NCBI RefSeq assembly: GCF_007558725.1
Contig: NZ_VLPL01000013.1
Span: forward strand, 1 to 58,057
Origin: Fluviicola chungangensis
GTDB lineage: Bacteria > Bacteroidota > Bacteroidia > Flavobacteriales_D > Crocinitomicaceae
DNA length: 58,057 nucleotides
Direction: 5' to 3'
Below are positions 1-7,864 of the stretch, piece after piece. The notes below the pieces were generated by a model. It was not told the DNA's origin and made no database searches. It saw only the letters and a list, made by a program, of their open reading frames with translations. A program made the position numbers and the translations under genes. Positions within the stretch are counted from its first letter, which is position 1; every line of letters begins with the position of its first letter.

Positions 1-24
1 AAATCATCCACACAAATCTTTAGC

Positions 25-37
25 GGGGCAAAGCCCC
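25..37. other. short GC-rich hairpin
   Basis: A GGGGC/GCCCC inverted repeat with a 3-nt AAA loop stands in an otherwise AT-rich edge sequence. It may be the terminator stem of a gene lying left of the window, but no strong T-run follows. The rest of 1-105 shows nothing recognisable. Confidence 0.3.
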
Positions 38-127
38 TGGTTGTTTAAGGGAAGTAATAGATTGGAAAAAGTAAAACAGAATAATTATATTTAATCATTG
101 TCTGAAAACGGGGAAGGTTACAAAGTC

Positions 128-312
128 TCCGTGAGATTGACGTGGGTTTGCTTTCTACGAGGAAAGGTTCGTTGAATATTGACTTAAGTTCGTTTTCTAC
201 GAGCATAAGTTCGTTGGAGATTGGCGTAGGTTTGGTTTCTAAGAGTAAAAGTTTCCGTGAGATTGATGTGGGTTTGGTTTCTACGAGGAAAGGTTGGTTG
301 GAGATTGCAACT
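128..312. repeat. degenerate 42-bp tandem repeat (about 4.4 units)
   Basis: Four full units of 41-43 bp and a partial fifth run from about 128 to 312. Each unit begins near 'cgttgagattg' and ends near 'ctacgaggaaaggtt'. In the plus frame from 106 the unit is 14 codons and no unit contains a stop, so a repetitive peptide with a 14-residue period could be read (an open frame to 324). There is no ATG and no convincing ribosome-binding context; the first usable start would be a GTG at 142. The repeat abuts the stop of the methyltransferase gene on the other strand. It is most likely a non-coding satellite or the remnant of a repeat protein. Confidence 0.6.
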
Positions 313-313
313 C

Positions 314-1897
314 TTATTTCCTAGTTCTCTTTTCAATCAATTTATGTCTAATATTTTTAATCTTCTCAAGATCTTTTTTACTTAATCCGATTGTTCCATT
401 CAAAATTTCAAAATCGTTCATATCAAGAATTTGATTTATATTATCCTTTTTATTAAATGCCTTGGCAAAGTCTTGAAATTTTTCATTGTTTATTTCTAAA
501 TATGGAAGAGGGAGTTTTTTAAACTCACTTGGAGTTAATTCCAAGACTCCCCCTCCGTAATATCTACCTTCTATTTCAGAAAATAATAAAGTGAAAGAGT
601 TGTAAAAAGAGAATATAAAACTATTTAAATCAAAACCTTCTTTCATTTCAATTTTATAAGCTGAATCCGTAACTAAAGCTTGAGAGTCATTTTTCAAAAG
701 TTTTGGATACATATGACTACGCTTAAAGAAAAATGCTTCAGGCACAGTCGAAATATTAGGTATCACATACCAATTATTTCTAATACGGGACTTGTATCTT
801 TTAGGGATTTCTAATTCTTCTCCAATTAATAAATATTTTTTCAAGTCGGAAGATATCGTATCATCATTATTTAATTGAAGGAGCCTTGAAGGATAAGTTG
901 AATTTTCTAGGTTTAGAAAATCCTTTTGACTGAATACTAGATTACCGTTTACAAACTGACCTTTTTGGACTATAGGTTTTGTGTACTTCGATAAATTATA
1001 TTTTTCTTCTGTTTCTTTATTTATTATAAAAAATTTATTAGATGCTGTAACAATTCCGGGCTTAGATTCACAATAATGATTAACTAATTTCAACTTGGAT
1101 TTTACTTCATCTAAAAAAACTAATTCATCGGAGGTCAAAAAATGATGTGTCCATTTAATTCTTGATGATACTAAATTATTATTAGAATTTAGTTTAAATG
1201 AGTCGTCTACTAATTCTTGTTTGTCTACAATGTTTGTAAAAAACTCTCCTTTATCTAGAGACTTTTTGTAAGCAAACAAAACTATTGTGTCCTGTCCCTT
1301 ACATTCAAACATAAGATCATTAAATGTAAATATTTCAATTCTCTCAAATTGAGTTTTTAAATACTCTCTTATTTCTTCAGCGAACTTGACTTGAAGTAAT
1401 TCAGAGGGCAAAATAAAAGCTAGAACGCCATCATTTTTCAATAAGGTATTAGACTTTATCAAGAATGTGGTCCAAATATTTTTAACAGAAATCTCAGAAA
1501 GATTCTCTTGCGAATGAATCTCTTTACTCAATTCAATTTGCTGAGTGCTTAATCTATTCTTTTTTACATAAGGCGGGTTTCCGATAATAGCTGTAAACTT
1601 AGTTCTTGTTGAGAAATTTAAATAATCAATATTTTTGAATGTTGCTTTCCCCTTACCCCACTTTTTAGAAGCAATTTTTAATTCATTTTCATTAATATCA
1701 ATTGCTGTAAGTTTAAGCGAATTAATATCACAATTATTTAGAGACTCGATAAATGCCCCATCTCCTACGCTTGGTTCCAGTAAAGATAAATTTGATTTTG
1801 TCTCTATATAAGACAAAACTCTTCTCGACACGAAATCAGCCAGATATTTTGGAGTATAATATGACCCTGTATTTTTTCTATCCATTGTAAAATTCAA
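314..1897 (-). CDS. N6-adenine DNA methyltransferase (TaqI/Eco57I-like)
   Basis: This 527-residue class I SAM-dependent DNA methyltransferase would protect self DNA by methylating adenine N6. Motif X-like sequence (TGSYYTPKYLADFV) lies at about 10-23, the SAM-binding motif I (LEPSVGDGAF) at about 40-49, and the catalytic motif IV NPPY at about 106-109. The C-terminal half (about 250-510) resembles a TaqI-type target-recognition region, with the usual terminal signature around GRYYGGGVLELTPSEFKKLP. It is the last gene of the four-gene operon, overlapping the HNH gene by 20 bp. There is no fused nuclease domain, so restriction would depend on the upstream HNH protein. Methylated base and target are not deducible from sequence. 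It is too short and lacks the partners to be a BREX PglX. Confidence 0.88.
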   Translation of the reverse strand: MNFTMDRKNTGSYYTPKYLADFVSRRVLSYIETKSNLSLLEPSVGDGAFIESLNNCDINSLKLTAIDINENELKIASKKWGKGKATFKNIDYLNFSTRTKFTAIIGNPPYVKKNRLSTQQIELSKEIHSQENLSEISVKNIWTTFLIKSNTLLKNDGVLAFILPSELLQVKFAEEIREYLKTQFERIEIFTFNDLMFECKGQDTIVLFAYKKSLDKGEFFTNIVDKQELVDDSFKLNSNNNLVSSRIKWTHHFLTSDELVFLDEVKSKLKLVNHYCESKPGIVTASNKFFIINKETEEKYNLSKYTKPIVQKGQFVNGNLVFSQKDFLNLENSTYPSRLLQLNNDDTISSDLKKYLLIGEELEIPKRYKSRIRNNWYVIPNISTVPEAFFFKRSHMYPKLLKNDSQALVTDSAYKIEMKEGFDLNSFIFSFYNSFTLLFSEIEGRYYGGGVLELTPSEFKKLPLPYLEINNEKFQDFAKAFNKKDNINQILDMNDFEILNGTIGLSKKDLEKIKNIRHKLIEKRTRK

Positions 1898-2507
1898 TCA
1901 GTTCTTTATGATATAAAAAATACTCTAAACTATATTCTTGAGCTTTTGATTTAATAAGGTTATATCTACTTGATCCATTTATTTCTTTTGCTAGCAAAAC
2001 TACTAAAGCTTCGATTGCAATACGAGTTTGATTTAAATTCCAAAGCAATTTAATTGAATAATCTCGCTCATCAAAGCCGAAAGCTTTAGTAGCCATCCAT
2101 TCACCTAATTTAGTTTTCCACATAATCCCACCGTCAGATGTTCTGTAAAGATGAGTTGAATCATAAGCAATGTCACAAGGATCAACAAATCCCTCATCTC
2201 CCTTTGAGAAAACAGTTTCACTTTGACTTGGCCACTTATCTAATTTTTTATTATTACAAAATTTACAAGAATAGACTAAATTATCATATTGGCAATACCC
2301 AATCTTTCCCGATAACTCAAAAAAACTCTTTGGAATAAAATGATCCACTTCAAAATAAGTATGACGAAAACCATCATATGAACCACACCATCCGCAATGA
2401 GAATTGAAATCCTCCTTTAAATCTGGTTTATGCTCACTCCAGTTCTTACCAATTGGGTTTTTAGTTGGTGTTATTCTTCTAGTTGGTAATGGAATCCTTA
2501 CAGTCAT
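1878..2507 (-). CDS. HNH endonuclease, probable restriction enzyme of the operon
   Basis: This 209-residue protein carries a complete HNH (beta-beta-alpha metal) nuclease core. A CxxC pair lies at C38/C41, the catalytic VDH at D55-H56, an Asn at N76 and a second CxxC (C81/C84) followed by NNKK. The two CxxC pairs would hold a structural zinc. The remaining C-terminal 110 residues are helical and unrecognised, perhaps for DNA or partner binding. Its start codon overlaps the stop of the receiver gene (ATGA) and its end overlaps the methyltransferase start. Position between a regulator and a methyltransferase suggests it cuts unmethylated or modified DNA; that role is inferred. Confidence 0.85.
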   Translation of the reverse strand: MTVRIPLPTRRITPTKNPIGKNWSEHKPDLKEDFNSHCGWCGSYDGFRHTYFEVDHFIPKSFFELSGKIGYCQYDNLVYSCKFCNNKKLDKWPSQSETVFSKGDEGFVDPCDIAYDSTHLYRTSDGGIMWKTKLGEWMATKAFGFDERDYSIKLLWNLNQTRIAIEALVVLLAKEINGSSRYNLIKSKAQEYSLEYFLYHKELIEFYNG

Positions 2508-3163
2508 TTCTCTTCATTTTTTGAAATTAAAGACTTTAAAAACTCTTCAGCTTCTCTTCTTACTTTTGAAATATTTTCTAGCTGATCCAAAGAGATTAAT
2601 TGTTCGGGAAGCTCATTATTTTTAGTTCTATCCAACCCCTGTAAATCTCTTTGATTTTTTAGAAGAAGATCTTTTTCTATTGATGTCAATCCTTCTCTTT
2701 CTCCTTTTTCAAGGAGTGTCTTGATTGTATCCTTTTTCTTTTGAATATGACTCTTATATTGTTCTATACTTTTTTTTAATGTAGTAACAAAACGTTGTAA
2801 ACTATCATTGTCGCGTGTAACATCGTCCTTATCAAATATAATTTTCCAGTCTTCTACAAAATCTTCGGCATCAGGCACCCTACTTGTGAAAATAATATGT
2901 GGAAACAACGGTTTTTTCTCGTAAAACTCACTCTCAATTTTATCACCATTAAACGTTACGATTCCTTTATCACTAAGTTTATAATCTATCATTAATAAGT
3001 CAATTTCCGATTCGTAAATTTGATTCATTAAATTATCAAATTCAGTTCCTCTTGGAATTTTATATCCAATAACATTTAATCCATAGGGTTTAAGTCTTCT
3101 TTGAAAAAGCTGCACTTGCGCCTCATTTTCATCAACATAGCCAATAGTGTAAGTGGTATCCAT
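2504..3163 (-). CDS. receiver-domain response regulator without DNA-binding output
   Basis: Residues 1-120 read as a CheY-like receiver: acidic pair D11-E12, phosphoacceptor D60 at the end of LLMID, T93-S94 after a hydrophobic strand, and K112 in FDKDD. Residues 120-219 are rich in Lys/Glu and look like a helical or coiled-coil region, not a helix-turn-helix, so the output is more likely protein-protein control than transcription. It sits 3 bp after the GHKL/histidine kinase gene and overlaps the HNH gene by 4 bp. The likely role is to receive phosphate from the kinase module of its neighbour and gate the nuclease, which is inference. Receiver assignment is from motif spacing only, since overall similarity is weak. 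Confidence 0.7.
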   Translation of the reverse strand: MDTTYTIGYVDENEAQVQLFQRRLKPYGLNVIGYKIPRGTEFDNLMNQIYESEIDLLMIDYKLSDKGIVTFNGDKIESEFYEKKPLFPHIIFTSRVPDAEDFVEDWKIIFDKDDVTRDNDSLQRFVTTLKKSIEQYKSHIQKKKDTIKTLLEKGEREGLTSIEKDLLLKNQRDLQGLDRTKNNELPEQLISLDQLENISKVRREAEEFLKSLISKNEEK

Positions 3164-3166
3164 AAT

Positions 3167-5545
3167 TTATCGTTTTCTGAAAGGGAAATCAATTTTAACA
3201 GAGAACCCAATTTCGGGATCTAATATATCAATAGTTCCATTATTATCATCAATAGCTCCCTTGACTAAATACATTCCCAATCCTGTACCAATATCTTCAC
3301 CCTTTTTGTTTTTCTTTGAGGTAGTAAAAGGAAGAAAAATTTCTTCTTTTTCCACAAAAACATCAGATAAACCTGTTCCATTGTCCGAATATAAAATTTC
3401 AATAGAGTTAGAAATATTTAAATAGATCTTTACTTTTCTATCTCTAATTTCATTCAAATTACTAAAGGCATCAAGAGAGTTATTTATTAAATTAGTGAAA
3501 ATGGTATCCATATCCATTTCAAAGGCTCGAAATTTATAGTCTTCAGCAATTATACTTTCGCTAATTTCAAAATCAATGTTACGGTCTTTAAAAATTGCTT
3601 TCCAATTTTTGGATAATGATCTAAAATAATTTGAAAAATCTAACTGATTTCTTTTCCTTTTATCCTTCTTTACGGCCGTAAGCGAGTAATCTACCCAATG
3701 CCTTATTTTTTCACTGTCATCAATCAGCAATTTCATAATATTTGTCCCATCAACATAATCAGAAGACTTTTTAATATTATTTGGCACTACTCTTTTGAAT
3801 ATTTCTTCAAGAGATTTAATTTCAGTAGAATTATTCCTAACTTCTTTTAATTCATGTGCAAAAGATGAAACTATTAATCCTAAACTGGCTAAGGCCCTAA
3901 CTTGAACATTATCTTCGTTATCCTTTTCTAATTGTTCTTCATCAATTTGTTTAAAGGTTTCCTTAAATGCTTCTTCATAAGTCTTTCTTTCTTCCTCCTC
4001 TTTATGTTCTGCAAATAAGTCCTTAGATTTCTCTTCACCATAAATCTTTTCTTCAACAACCTTTCTTTCTTGAATTATTTTATCAGCTAGAGCCTTTGCA
4101 CGACGGTTAATTTCCTGTTCTTTTTTCTTTTCATCCTCTTCTTTTTTAAATAAGTAAAATGGATGCAAAATTCTAGATCTATCGGTCTCAAATTCGTTTA
4201 TTATTCCAGTAATTATTTTTTTAAATGTATCAAAAGCATCATTTTCAACGAGGGCACCTCTATCAGATTTATCGATTAACTGAGGATTAGTCTTTCGAGA
4301 AATTGTTATAATTCCAGCTGTAGATTCAGGATTAACTCTCCAATCCCCAATTCTTTGTCCTACACCAGCAGGACTTTGCGCTCTTCTAACACCAAGACTC
4401 AACCAATCATTTCCAGAATCACCATAAGGTCGTACCCGAAATGAATCACGATATATTTTAACCCCTCCAAACCTAAATAAAACCTCCCTTCTTTCTTGAG
4501 TATTGATCGATTTATATGGATACTCTTCTTTTTTAGAAACCGAATATTTTACATAGTAAAATGAAACTTCAAACGAACCAACGTCTTTTAATAGCTTTAA
4601 TGATTCTTCCGAAGATTTCCATTTTAAAACATTATGAACAGACTTAGAATAAGAAAACTCTTTCTGATTTAAAGTGGCTAAATCATATGGAGACTTTTTA
4701 TCATTAAATAAAAAAGCATACTTTTTATTTACAAGCGGCAAATCAAGTTCATTCCGAACAATTGTAAAATCAATATTTAAACTTTTCGCATCATAACTAG
4801 CTACTATTTTATAATCATAGTCATTAAAGAAAGCTGTCTCTACTAATCCAAATTCTTTTGGCTTTTGAACATGAAATAAGTTTACATCAAATGGTACATT
4901 TAATTCTTTTGGTGGAATTAAAGCTTCCAAACTTTTAAAAACGTTTTTTATATCAGCGTCTGACCATTCATCCTTTAAATTCGAAATCCTAAGTATAGTA
5001 CCATTTTCCCAATCAAGAATTGAACATATTTCTTCAACATTTGAATAAGGTAAATATCCTTTCAATAACGAATTGATATTAATCTTTTGAGGTTCTAAAT
5101 CTGCATTTATATCTGATATTGATTTATCAGAATCATCAAACTCTTTCCAATCCATTCTCCAAGTGTATCCTCCTCTATCCTTTTCTGTCTTAGAAAGCGT
5201 CCACATTTCAGAGGTAAAACCTAGCCGATCCAGAGCAAATCTACCAATACCCTTAGCACCAGTTTTTATTCTATTATCGGTCGAAACATAATCTTGTTCT
5301 TTATTACCAGTTCCAATTTTCATCCACTGATTTTCAATGGTGTCTAGATCCATACCATCACCATTATCAATAATAAAAATTGAACTGTCAGTTTTTTTTA
5401 TATCGAATACAACAATACATTTTTTAGCATCTGCATCATAGCAATTCTTCACAAGTTCAATGATTGCCCCTTCAGGATTGGAAAAGTTTTCTCTCCCTAA
5501 TAGTTTCCCCGCTCTTGCAGATACTTTAAAAGCTATTTTGGTCAT
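3167..5545 (-). CDS. MORC-like GHKL ATPase fused to a histidine kinase
   Basis: This 792-residue protein has two separate GHKL ATP-binding modules. The N-terminal module (about 5-390) is Hsp90/MutL/MORC-like: N-box ELVKN at 30-34, DNGDGM at 60-65, and the lid loop TGAKGIGRFA from 95. Residues about 455-550 are a charged coiled coil. The C-terminal module is a histidine kinase: H-box FAHELKEVRNN with H564, N-box NLINN near 686-690, G1 box DNGTGL from 721, F-box FLPFTTS and G2 box GTGLG from 753. The start was placed at the ATG at 5545 (MTKIAFK), because the conserved GHKL fold begins there; an ATG at 5617 would add 24 unlikely residues. No transmembrane segment is visible, so it is probably cytosolic. 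It heads the operon. Confidence 0.82.
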   Translation of the reverse strand: MTKIAFKVSARAGKLLGRENFSNPEGAIIELVKNCYDADAKKCIVVFDIKKTDSSIFIIDNGDGMDLDTIENQWMKIGTGNKEQDYVSTDNRIKTGAKGIGRFALDRLGFTSEMWTLSKTEKDRGGYTWRMDWKEFDDSDKSISDINADLEPQKININSLLKGYLPYSNVEEICSILDWENGTILRISNLKDEWSDADIKNVFKSLEALIPPKELNVPFDVNLFHVQKPKEFGLVETAFFNDYDYKIVASYDAKSLNIDFTIVRNELDLPLVNKKYAFLFNDKKSPYDLATLNQKEFSYSKSVHNVLKWKSSEESLKLLKDVGSFEVSFYYVKYSVSKKEEYPYKSINTQERREVLFRFGGVKIYRDSFRVRPYGDSGNDWLSLGVRRAQSPAGVGQRIGDWRVNPESTAGIITISRKTNPQLIDKSDRGALVENDAFDTFKKIITGIINEFETDRSRILHPFYLFKKEEDEKKKEQEINRRAKALADKIIQERKVVEEKIYGEEKSKDLFAEHKEEEERKTYEEAFKETFKQIDEEQLEKDNEDNVQVRALASLGLIVSSFAHELKEVRNNSTEIKSLEEIFKRVVPNNIKKSSDYVDGTNIMKLLIDDSEKIRHWVDYSLTAVKKDKRKRNQLDFSNYFRSLSKNWKAIFKDRNIDFEISESIIAEDYKFRAFEMDMDTIFTNLINNSLDAFSNLNEIRDRKVKIYLNISNSIEILYSDNGTGLSDVFVEKEEIFLPFTTSKKNKKGEDIGTGLGMYLVKGAIDDNNGTIDILDPEIGFSVKIDFPFRKR

Positions 5546-5719
5546 TAAATTTTTATTTAGAAGAAAAAAATCTTTTGTCGAAATTAACAATTTTGAGAAC
5601 AATATCCTTAATTGCATATTTGCCCTTAATATAATCTACTTTCTTGTATTTTCGCAAATAACTTTCAAGTTAATTCCCCTACCTTTACCCCATCCAAAAC
5701 TATTTGCTAAATTTATTCC

Positions 5720-6361
5720 ATGAACGTTCGGTTAACCAAGGATCAGAAGATACAAATCGCCAATTCGGATGATGTGTTTGGCATCATGCAGCAGATTTTA
5801 TTGCGTGAAAACAGGATCGGTAGGATCCAGGAGCACTTTTGGATCGTGGGGCTGGACAAAGCACACAAGATCCTGTTCATTGAATTGCTGGCTTTGGGTA
5901 ACGATAACCGCGTGCACATCAAAGCTCCGCAGGTATTCCGAATGGCGATCTATAAAAATGCGCCGAAAGTGATCTTGGTTCACAACCATCCGAGCGGAGT
6001 CATGAAACCCGGCGAAGATGATTTGAAAACGACCGACCGCTTGCTGAAAGCCGGGGAAATCATTGAGATCGATGTGATTGATCACTTAATCATTTCGGAG
6101 AAAACTTATTTCGGATTCAACCAAGCCGGACTTATTGAAGAACTGCGAAACAACGGTGCTTACCGCATTGTGGAGCGCGACCGTGCCGAATTGGAGAAAT
6201 GGCGTTTGGACCAGGAAAAGGAAAAAGGAGCGTTGGAAGAAAAGAAAACCCTCGCGAAGAAATTGCTTGCGCTCAATACCATGTCGGCAGAAGAAATCCG
6301 GAAACTAACGGGGTTGGGAATCCGGGAGATGAATAAGATTTTGAAAGAGCTGGAGAAATAA
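5720..6361 (+). CDS. radC: RadC-like JAB/JAMM-domain protein
   Basis: This 213-residue protein has a JAB (RadC-type) domain at about 15-135 with the metal motif HNHPSG and a following Asp in PGEDD, about ten residues on as in RadC. It lacks the usual N-terminal helix-hairpin-helix part of RadC (UPF0758) and instead carries a Lys/Glu-rich linker and a C-terminal helical segment (about 180-213, ending in an HTH-like SAEEIRKLTGLGIREMNKIL). It is divergent from the defence operon with 174 bp between starts. RadC-family proteins are often found in mobile and defence islands but their reaction is unproven. An imperfect -7 box (TAAATTTA) lies 4 nt before the ATG. Confidence 0.8.
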   Translation: MNVRLTKDQKIQIANSDDVFGIMQQILLRENRIGRIQEHFWIVGLDKAHKILFIELLALGNDNRVHIKAPQVFRMAIYKNAPKVILVHNHPSGVMKPGEDDLKTTDRLLKAGEIIEIDVIDHLIISEKTYFGFNQAGLIEELRNNGAYRIVERDRAELEKWRLDQEKEKGALEEKKTLAKKLLALNTMSAEEIRKLTGLGIREMNKILKELEK

Positions 6362-6394
6362 CAGTTCTCGGTTCAATACGCCACGCCACCTCCC

Positions 6395-6577
6395 TCTTCA
6401 CGAGCAGTGCTCGCTCTTCTCCTCAAGGAGGGAGATTCAATTCCCCCTTTGAAGGGGGATAAAGGGGGATGGCTTGTGTGGGCGTCCTACGCGAGATAGC
6501 CACCCCTCTCGGTCTCCCCTCAAGGGGAGAGGACTTGAGACCCTCCTTCTTTTAGCACTTATATTTTCAAAGGGGGA
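6395..6577. repeat. cluster of intergenic palindromes (MITE-like or dispersed repeats)
   Basis: Between radC and bioA there are perfect or near-perfect inverted repeats at 6401-6413 (CGAGCA arms), 6417-6433 (CTCCT/AGGAG), 6443-6458 (CCCCCTTTGAAGGGGG) and 6513-6530 (TCTCCCCT/AGGGGAGA with a 2-nt spacer). An inverted partial copy of the 6443 motif occurs at 6566-6576 (TTCAAAGGGGG). Base composition is much more C/G-rich than the flanks and no reading frame is credible. Short GC-rich dispersed repeats of this type are common in Bacteroidota intergenic DNA. It may terminate transcription from both sides, since the flanking genes converge. Confidence 0.65.
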
Positions 6578-6583
6578 AACAAT

Positions 6584-7864
6584 TCACAAACTATCCAAAA
6601 AATCCAGCAACACCACGTGTAATTTATCCAATTCCTCTTCTGAAATGCAATAAGGCGGATTTAAATACAGGATATTTCCCAATGGGCGGATCAAACACCC
6701 TTTCTCCAGGAAAAAATCATAGGCGCGGTCGCGGATGGAAGAGAAATAGTTGTTTCCCTCTCCTGTTTCCACTTCGAAACGAAGAATTGTTCCGCACAAA
6801 CCGATCTCTTTCACTTTCGGATGTGTTTTCAAGGCTTCAATGAAATACCGGTGGCGCTCTTCGATCCATTCGATGGAATCCCAGGTTTCCGGCTGTTCAA
6901 ACAAATCCAAACTGGCATTCGCTACCGCACAAGCCAAAGCACTTCCGGTAAACGAATGACCATGAAGCAAAGCCTTTGCTGTTTCGGGATGAAGGAACGC
7001 ATTGTAAATTTCGTCTGTTGCAACAGTCAATCCCAAAGGAAGGATTCCTCCCGTCAAACCTTTCGACAAACAAATGATATCCGGTTGCTGCTCACAGAAA
7101 TTATGGGCAAACAATTTACCAGTCCTTCCCCAGGCCGTCATCACTTCATCAAAAATGACCAGGGCATGGTATTTTCTTGCCAGGGAGACGAAGGCGTCCA
7201 GCCAGGCCGCATCGTACATGCGCATTCCAGCTGATCCCTGCACCAACGGTTCCACAATAATTGCAGCCACCTCGCCGGATTTCAGGATTTGCTCTGCTTG
7301 TATCAATGCCTGGCTTCTGGCATCGTCTTTGGGGAAATCAATGAAATCCACATCAAAGAACAAATGTTCGAAAGGTTTGTTAAAAGTTCCGCGCTGACCA
7401 ATGGACATCGCTCCGAACGTATCTCCATGATAGGCACCATCCAATGCAATCACTCGTTTTTTGGATTCATTTTTATTGTACCAGTATTGAAATGCCATTT
7501 TCAAAGCCACTTCTACTGCCGTTGAACCGTCATCAGAAAAGAATACTTTTTCCAGCTTTGCAGGAAGCAGGGAACTGATGCGCTCAGCAAGTTTGATCGC
7601 CTGCGGATGAGTAGCTCCTGCAAAGATGACATGATCAAGTTGTGAAAACTGCTCATTCAGGGCCTGAGCCAGGTAAGGATGACCATGTCCGTGGACATTG
7701 ACCCACCAGGACGAATTCGCATCAATGTATGTTCTTCCGTCCGAATCAAAGAGTGTAGTTGCTTCTGCCCGCACAATATGCAGCGGGTCTTTCGCTGTTT
7801 GCATTTGTGTAAAGGGATGCCAAACGTGTTTTTTGTCTTTTTCTAGTGCAGTTGTTCTATCCAT
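6584..7864 (-). CDS. bioA: adenosylmethionine-8-amino-7-oxononanoate aminotransferase
   Basis: BioA (426 residues) transfers the amino group of SAM to KAPA to make DAPA, the antepenultimate step of biotin synthesis. It is a class III PLP aminotransferase. The N-terminal HVWHPFTQMQ motif is diagnostic of BioA, GAYHGDT lies in the middle, FDEVMTAWGRTG contains the cofactor-contacting Asp, and the Schiff-base Lys is in CLSKGLTGG. Length is normal. The start codon overlaps the bioD gene by 22 bp, so bioD and bioA form a two-gene biotin operon transcribed leftward. bioB and bioF are not in the window. Confidence 0.96.
   Translation of the reverse strand: MDRTTALEKDKKHVWHPFTQMQTAKDPLHIVRAEATTLFDSDGRTYIDANSSWWVNVHGHGHPYLAQALNEQFSQLDHVIFAGATHPQAIKLAERISSLLPAKLEKVFFSDDGSTAVEVALKMAFQYWYNKNESKKRVIALDGAYHGDTFGAMSIGQRGTFNKPFEHLFFDVDFIDFPKDDARSQALIQAEQILKSGEVAAIIVEPLVQGSAGMRMYDAAWLDAFVSLARKYHALVIFDEVMTAWGRTGKLFAHNFCEQQPDIICLSKGLTGGILPLGLTVATDEIYNAFLHPETAKALLHGHSFTGSALACAVANASLDLFEQPETWDSIEWIEERHRYFIEALKTHPKVKEIGLCGTILRFEVETGEGNNYFSSIRDRAYDFFLEKGCLIRPLGNILYLNPPYCISEEELDKLHVVLLDFLDSL

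Larger units (their letters stand above)
314..5545 (-). other. candidate defence operon: GHKL/histidine kinase, receiver, HNH nuclease, N6-adenine methyltransferase
   Basis: Four same-strand genes are packed with a 3-bp gap (first/second), a 4-bp overlap (second/third) and a 20-bp overlap (third/fourth), so they are almost certainly co-transcribed and translationally coupled. Base composition is clearly more AT-rich than the genes from 5720 onward, which suggests acquisition by transfer. The gene set joins a phosphorelay to a nuclease/methyltransferase pair. GHKL ATPases of the MORC/paraMORC group are known from prokaryotic restriction-modification neighbourhoods; a histidine kinase fusion with its own receiver is the unusual addition here. 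Function as anti-phage defence is inference. Confidence 0.7.

Noticed and set aside
142-324. A plus-strand 60-codon frame over the tandem repeats as a protein-coding gene
   Set aside because: It has a GTG start without ribosome-binding context and no ATG, and its openness follows from the repeat period being a multiple of three.
314-5545. Assignment to BREX, DISARM or Detocs
   Set aside because: No PglZ, BrxC, helicase or phosphorylase gene is present; the methyltransferase is too short for PglX.
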